Below are positions 60,077 through 64,000 of a DNA stretch of 64,000 bases, in pieces. Source of the stretch: Oscillospiraceae bacterium (GTDB taxonomy: Bacteria; Bacillota; Clostridia; Oscillospirales; Acutalibacteraceae); contig WRED01000002.1 in the NCBI GenBank assembly GCA_009779495.1, forward strand, positions 41,729 to 105,728. The letters are read 5' to 3'. The translations under genes were made by a program, and so were the position numbers. Below the pieces are notes generated by a model. The model saw nothing but the letters and a program-made list of their open reading frames with translations, was not told the DNA's origin and made no database searches. Numbering within the stretch: position 1 is the stretch's first letter; each line of letters starts with the position of its first letter.

Positions 60077-62527
60077 ATGATGTATAAATTCACCGGTCTG
60101 ACAGAAAAGGCCAACATCGCGTTGAACCGCGCCATCGAAAAGGCAGAGGAATTCGGCCACACATACGTCGGCAGCGAGCACCTTCTTTTGGGACTCTTGA
60201 ACGAAAAGGGCGGCATGGCGGCCTCTGCGCTGAACGCGAAAAAAATCACTTTCGAAAAGGTGGAGGAGATCATTAAAAGCACCGTGGGCATCGGCGTGCC
60301 GACCATGCTGTCGCCCAACGACTTCACGCCGCGCTGCAAGCACATCATCATGGATATGGCGGCGGCGCAGGCGCGTTCTTTAGGTCATGCGTACGTGGGG
60401 ACGGAGCACATTTTAGCCGCCATCATCAAGGAGGACGACAGCGTCGCGATCAACATGATACGCGAGCTTGGCGCTTCGCCGCAGGAGCTTTTGAGCGACG
60501 TTTCAAAGGTGCTGGGTGCGAATTCCTATAAGGGCGCGGGTGAGCAGAAGAAGAACAAGGATAAGCCGCAGACGCCGGTACTCAACCAGTTTGGGCGAGA
60601 CCTCACGGAGCTTGCGGGCAAGGGCATGATCGATCCCGTTATCGGCAGGCAGACGGAGATTGAGCGCGTGATTCAGATTTTAAGCCGCCGCACAAAGAAC
60701 AATCCGTGTCTGATCGGCGAGCCGGGCGTCGGCAAGACCGCCATCGCGGAGGGGCTCGCGCTGAAAATCGCGTCGGGCGAGGTGCCGGAAATGCTGCGCG
60801 ACAAGCGTATCGTCGCGCTTGACCTGACCGGCATGGTTGCGGGAACCAAGTACCGCGGCGACTTTGAGGAGCGGATCAAGTCCGCCATCGAGGAGGTCAG
60901 CAAGGCCGGCGACGTGGTGCTGTTCATTGATGAGCTTCACACTCTGGTGGGCGCCGGCTCGGCCGAGGGCGCGGTGGACGCGGCGAACATCCTCAAGCCG
61001 TCTCTGGCGCGGGGGGAGATGCAGGTCATCGGCGCGACGACGCTTGAGGAATACCGCAAGCACATCGAGAAAGACGCCGCGCTTGAACGCCGCTTCCAGC
61101 CCGTGACAGTCGGTGAGCCGACCGAGGATGAGGCTGTGGAGATACTCAGGGGACTGCGGGACAGGTACGAGGCGCACCACAAAATCAAGATAACGGACGA
61201 CGCCGTTTACGCGGCGGTGAAGATGTCGTCGCGCTATATCGGCGACCGGTTCCTGCCGGACAAGGCAATTGATTTAGTGGACGAAGCGGCTTCCCGGGTG
61301 CGGCTCCGCGCATTCACCGCACCACCCGACCTGAAAGCGCTGGAGGACAGCATCAAGGAGCTATCGGGCGAAAAGGCCGCCGCCGTAAACGCGCAGGATT
61401 TTGAGCGCGCGGCGCAGCTTCGGGACGAGGAAAAGGAGCTGAAAGAGAAGCTTGACAGTCAAAAGCAGATATGGCATGACAGCACGGGCAAGCGTATCGG
61501 CGAGGTGACGCCGCAGGAGATCGCGCAGATCGTGTCGGCATGGACGGGCATTCCCGTGGCGCAGATTACGCAGGAGGAAAGCCAGCGGCTGCTTCATTTG
61601 GAGGAAGAGCTGCACCGCAGGATCGTCGGGCAGGAGGAGGCCGTGACTGCCGTCGCGAAAGCGATCCGGCGCGGCAGGGTAGGGCTGAAAGACCCGAAGC
61701 GGCCCATCGGCTCGTTCATCTTCCTGGGGCCGACGGGCGTGGGAAAAACAGAGCTGTGCAAGGCGCTGGCGGGTGCGATGTTCGGCGACGAAAGCGCCAT
61801 GATCCGGCTGGATATGTCGGAATATATGGAAAAGCATACCGTGTCAAAGCTTGTCGGCTCGCCGCCGGGATATATCGGTTATGACGAGGGCGGGCAGCTG
61901 ACGGAAAAAGTCCGCCGCAAGCCATATTCGGTATTGCTGTTCGACGAGGTGGAGAAAGCGCACCCGGACGTGTTCAACATGCTGCTGCAAATCCTCGAGG
62001 ACGGAACGCTGACTGATTCGCAGGGCCGCCGCGTGGACTTCAAAAACTGCGTGATCATCATGACGTCGAACCTGGGCGCGAAGCTCATCACGAATCAGGG
62101 CGGCAGTTTGGGATTCACGACGGATGCCGGTGAGACAGCCAGTCACGAAAAGATTCGAGACGCGGTGATGGGCGAGCTGAAAAAATCGTTTAGGCCGGAG
62201 TTTCTCAACAGGGTGGACGACGTGATCGTATTCCACCAGCTGACGCGGGCCGACATCAGGGCGATAGCGGCCCGGATGCTGGAGACGCTGCAAAAGCGCG
62301 TGGCAGACATGGAGATCGAGATAACTTTCAGTGATGAAGCTGTCGGGAAGATCGCGGACGCGGGCTTTGACCCGGTGTACGGCGCGAGACCGCTTAGGCG
62401 CGCGATACAGTCACGGATTGAGGATAGGTTGTCGGAGCTTATGCTGGACGGGACGCTGGTTCCGGGGAAAAAGTATGTTTGCGAGACTAACGAAGATGGA
62501 TTTGTTTTCGAGGAGTTCAGGGATTAG
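60077..62527 (+). CDS. clpC: ATP-dependent Clp protease ATPase subunit ClpC
   Basis: 816 residues; AAGGAG lies before the ATG. An N-terminal Clp repeat domain (1-145) is followed by the first AAA+ module with Walker A GEPGVGKT (about 215) and [17 protein letters not shown]-type middle segment ([17 protein letters not shown], about 435) and a second AAA+ module with GPTGVGKT (about 555) and [14 protein letters not shown] complete it. It unfolds arginine-phosphorylated proteins and feeds them to ClpP, which is not in the window. Expression is under CtsR with mcsA and mcsB; two repeats lie between mcsB and clpC. Confidence 0.97.
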   Translation: MMYKFTGLTEKANIALNRAIEKAEEFGHTYVGSEHLLLGLLNEKGGMAASALNAKKITFEKVEEIIKSTVGIGVPTMLSPNDFTPRCKHIIMDMAAAQARSLGHAYVGTEHILAAIIKEDDSVAINMIRELGASPQELLSDVSKVLGANSYKGAGEQKKNKDKPQTPVLNQFGRDLTELAGKGMIDPVIGRQTEIERVIQILSRRTKNNPCLIGEPGVGKTAIAEGLALKIASGEVPEMLRDKRIVALDLTGMVAGTKYRGDFEERIKSAIEEVSKAGDVVLFIDELHTLVGAGSAEGAVDAANILKPSLARGEMQVIGATTLEEYRKHIEKDAALERRFQPVTVGEPTEDEAVEILRGLRDRYEAHHKIKITDDAVYAAVKMSSRYIGDRFLPDKAIDLVDEAASRVRLRAFTAPPDLKALEDSIKELSGEKAAAVNAQDFERAAQLRDEEKELKEKLDSQKQIWHDSTGKRIGEVTPQEIAQIVSAWTGIPVAQITQEESQRLLHLEEELHRRIVGQEEAVTAVAKAIRRGRVGLKDPKRPIGSFIFLGPTGVGKTELCKALAGAMFGDESAMIRLDMSEYMEKHTVSKLVGSPPGYIGYDEGGQLTEKVRRKPYSVLLFDEVEKAHPDVFNMLLQILEDGTLTDSQGRRVDFKNCVIIMTSNLGAKLITNQGGSLGFTTDAGETASHEKIRDAVMGELKKSFRPEFLNRVDDVIVFHQLTRADIRAIAARMLETLQKRVADMEIEITFSDEAVGKIADAGFDPVYGARPLRRAIQSRIEDRLSELMLDGTLVPGKKYVCETNEDGFVFEEFRD

Positions 62528-62557
62528 TATAAGCAACTTTAGCGCATAAAAGTATTT

Positions 62558-62584
62558 GGGACGGCTTCTGCGCCGTCCCTTTTT
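62558..62584 (+). terminator. Terminator of the ctsR operon
   Basis: GGGACGGC (62558-62565) pairs with GCCGTCCC (62572-62579), followed by TTTTT. Confidence 0.85.
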
Positions 62585-62606
62585 ATGCTTGTTGTCATCA
62601 AATCGG

Positions 62607-62840
62607 TTATTTCAAAAGCTCATCATATGAGGTGTTCAGCGCGTCCCGGATTCCCCGAAGCTGGGTTGCTTTTACGTGTTGTATGCCACGCTCGATTTTC
62701 ACAAGGGTTTCCCTTGTGATATCAATCCCCTGAAGTTGCAGTATTTGCACTAATTCTGTTTGTCCGACATGATGGTCTTTACGTACCTGACGTATATTGT
62801 CACCGATCCTTATTTCATCCTGTTTTATTTTATCTTCCAT
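62607..62840 (-). CDS. Small XRE-family HTH protein
   Basis: 77 residues from the ATG at 62840 (GGAG 9 nt upstream; TTG at 62843 is the alternative). A Cro/C1-type helix-turn-helix covers about 14-70: IGDNIRQVRKDHHVGQTELVQIL, ITRETLVKIERGIQHV and LRGIRDALNTSYDELL. It is a stand-alone DNA-binding domain with no effector part. Last of three small HTH genes read toward clpC. Confidence 0.85.
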   Translation of the reverse strand: MEDKIKQDEIRIGDNIRQVRKDHHVGQTELVQILQLQGIDITRETLVKIERGIQHVKATQLRGIRDALNTSYDELLK

Positions 62841-62873
62841 CAATACTATCTCCTCAAAGAACTATTTATCACC

Positions 62874-63086
62874 CTATTCTAATTCTTCAGGATTGTATTC
62901 AAACAAATCGCTTGGATAGCAATCCAGAATCAAACACAGAGCCTCTAAATTTGAATACTTAATAGATTTTGTTTCGTTGTTAATCATACGGTTAAAGTTT
63001 TGATAACTCATACCCATTTGTTTGTACAACCAATATCTTGTCAGACCCTTTTGTTCTAAAATGTCTTTCACCTTTAACTTAACCAT
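62874..63086 (-). CDS. Small Cro/C1-type HTH protein
   Basis: 70 residues from the ATG at 63086 (GGAG 9 nt upstream). The HTH_26-like domain spans most of the protein: LKVKDILEQKGLTRYWLYKQMGM, SYQNFNRMINNE and LEALCLILDCYPSDLFEY, with the typical LDC-x-P-x-D-L ending. No other domain. It lies between two other small regulators, so a multi-component switch is possible. Confidence 0.85.
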   Translation of the reverse strand: MVKLKVKDILEQKGLTRYWLYKQMGMSYQNFNRMINNETKSIKYSNLEALCLILDCYPSDLFEYNPEELE

Positions 63087-63113
63087 GTCTTGTTTCTCCA
63101 GCATCTGGTTTTT

Positions 63114-63323
63114 TTAGTCCGCTATAAATTCAACTATATCACACAACTTGCAATCTAATATTTTACAAAGCGTGTCAAGAGTGTTCGTTGATACGCTTTG
63201 ATTTGCCTTTAATCGTCTTATTGTAGAACTACTTATGTTATATTCTTGGCCTTTATTTCTTAAAGTGTACGTTGTTGCCCCTTTTTCCTCCATTGTTTTC
63301 CATAACCGAGCATAAGAAATCAT
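63114..63323 (-). CDS. Small Cro/C1-type HTH protein (YozG-like)
   Basis: 69 residues; GGGGAG lies 9 nt before the ATG. HTH_26-like: YARLWKTMEEKGATTYTLRN, ISSSTIRRLKANQSVSTNTL and LCKILDCKLCDIVEFI. First of the three small HTH genes and nearest the shared palindrome at 63384, so it is the likeliest binder of it. It is divergent from the SLOG gene. AT content here is clearly higher than in the neighbouring genes, which suggests horizontal transfer. Confidence 0.85.
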   Translation of the reverse strand: MISYARLWKTMEEKGATTYTLRNKGQEYNISSSTIRRLKANQSVSTNTLDTLCKILDCKLCDIVEFIAD

Positions 63324-63340
63324 ATTTTTTATCTCCCCTA

Positions 63341-63369
63341 TTTACTTTATTACTATTATGGCTTATAAT
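63341..63369 (+). promoter_or_regulatory. Promoter of the SLOG gene
   Basis: TTTACT (63341-63346), 17-nt spacer, TATAAT (63364-63369). On the minus strand TTGCCC and TATAAG, 18 nt apart, could serve the HTH genes. Confidence 0.65.
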
Positions 63370-63383
63370 GCACATAATACGTT

Positions 63384-63401
63384 ATGGGCAATATTGCCCA
63401 T
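63384..63401. promoter_or_regulatory. Perfect 18-bp palindromic operator
   Basis: ATGGGCAATATTGCCCAT is its own reverse complement. It lies just downstream of the plus promoter and overlaps the -35 of the possible minus promoter, so one protein could shut both. CATAATACGTTATG at 63373-63386 is a second, weaker palindrome. Confidence 0.75.
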
Positions 63402-63425
63402 AGACAAAAGAGGAGAATGATAAAT

Positions 63426-64000
63426 TTGAAAGAAAAAACCTGCTGTTTCACCGGCCACCGAATCATCCCCGCCAACGAATACACCGCAATACAAAAACGC
63501 CTTGAATCAGAGATCATAAATCTCATCAATCAAGGCGTTCGATGTTTCCTCGCGGGCGGCGCGCTGGGCTTTGATACCATGGCGGCCCTCGCTGTTTTAA
63601 GTCTGAAAGAGAAATATCCGCATGTTCAGCTTATCTTAATTCTGCCCTGCAAAAATCAAACTGCGGGATGGACCGAAGCGGACAAAAAAATATACGACCA
63701 AATCCTGATTCAAGCGGATAAAGCCGTATATACATCAGAGCATTATTACAATGGCTGTATGTTTACGCGAAACCGACATCTGATTGATAACAGCGTGGTT
63801 TGTGTTTGTTACTTAAAAAGTGTAAGAGGCGGCACGGCTTATACTGTTGATTACGCAAAACGAAAGGGTCTGAAAATTATTAGGGCGTGTTTGAAAAACC
63901 CCACGCGCACAGCTTTTTGGCGCTTTTTCCGTCGCACCGCGTTAAAATTTCTTGAAATACGGGCGTATTCCTTCAAAATTTTACCTTGTGCGGCGAAAAA
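63426..64000 (+). CDS. SLOG-family (DUF1273/YpsA-like) protein, 3' end replaced by repeat sequence and cut by window
   Basis: TTG start with GAGGAG 9 nt upstream; 191 codons seen, stop not reached. The N-terminus CCFTGHRIIP and FLAGGALGFDTMAALAVL match the DUF1273/SLOG signatures, with ILILPCKNQTAGW and YLKSVRGGTAYTVDYAKRKGLKII completing the Rossmann-like fold by codon 152. SLOG domains bind nucleotide-derived ligands and occur in stress and defence systems. From codon 152 the frame continues into a TAGGGCTTGTTTG-type element, adding at least 39 foreign residues. It is controlled from a region shared with three HTH genes. Confidence 0.82.
   Translation, partial: MKEKTCCFTGHRIIPANEYTAIQKRLESEIINLINQGVRCFLAGGALGFDTMAALAVLSLKEKYPHVQLILILPCKNQTAGWTEADKKIYDQILIQADKAVYTSEHYYNGCMFTRNRHLIDNSVVCVCYLKSVRGGTAYTVDYAKRKGLKIIRACLKNPTRTAFWRFFRRTALKFLEIRAYSFKILPCAAK
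63881..64000. repeat. MITE-like element, copy 2 of the TAGGGCTTGTTTG family (cut by window end)
   Basis: Starts TAGGGCGTGTTTGAAAAAC and follows copy 1 (10604-10785) closely through GGCGCTTTTTCCGTCGCAC and CTTGTGCGGCGAAAAA. It lacks about 20 nt present in copy 1. Confidence 0.8.

Overview
The window looks like a chromosomal segment of an anaerobic, spore-forming Firmicute of the class Clostridia, probably an uncultured Oscillospiraceae-like gut lineage. The grounds are the sporulation genes yqfC, yqfD and ylbJ, the complete ctsR-mcsA-mcsB-clpC operon, a T-box leader, strong AGGAGG-type ribosome binding sites, frequent TTG starts, and many lipoproteins and glycoside hydrolases. The genus is an inference. 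I see no rRNA, tRNA, CRISPR array, phage structural gene or transposase gene.

Layout. 1-5655 (minus): a giant secreted GLUG/right-handed-repeat protein ending in a dockerin-like segment (cut by the window start) and a DUF3298-type lipoprotein. 5844-7389: two unknown genes behind a good promoter. 7443-9196: a tryptophan T-box and a stand-alone TrpB2. 9657-10448: a TIM-barrel sugar isomerase. 10910-16507: an exported glycan operon (GH-like protein, GH42-like protein, sulfatase). 16650-20151 (minus): a two-component system. 20545-23703: GH38 alpha-mannosidase. 23890-26718: an LPKTG surface protein and a second GLUG protein. 26965-28994: potC-potD. 29275-30657: murC. 31056-35915: a LacZ-type GH2 fused to a serine beta-lactamase-like hydrolase. 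35988-40332: a lipoprotein, a YgjP-like metalloprotein, a DUF554 protein and a tryptophanase-like lyase. 40462-44543 (minus): four envelope proteins sharing a sulfite-oxidase-like domain, one with an FMN-bind domain and one with a phosphodiesterase domain. 45116-52396: an alpha/beta hydrolase, an unknown protein, ThuA, a TIM-barrel isomerase, a UroD-type methyltransferase-like protein, a Gfo/Idh/MocA dehydrogenase and GH16. 52682-57310: a FAD/Rieske oxidoreductase and sporulation genes, including a 33-residue Cys-rich peptide. 57545-62527: ctsR-mcsA-mcsB-clpC. 62607-64000: three small HTH regulators divergent from a SLOG-family gene.

The main themes are harvest of complex or host glycans (GH2, GH16, GH38, GH42, sulfatase, surface proteins), tryptophan metabolism (TrpB2 under a Trp T-box, and a tryptophanase-like enzyme), spore formation and protein quality control.

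The most striking non-coding property is the load of small repeats. There are seven copies of a palindromic GC-rich element, two of them between genes of the ctsR operon. There are two copies of a foldback element, both abutting a stop codon, one of them splitting yqfC from yqfD. There are three further inverted-repeat elements. Two families of TAG-rich short arrays often contain the stop codon of the upstream gene. The best candidates for something undescribed are the five-gene envelope cluster at 40462-44869 and these stop-codon-associated arrays.
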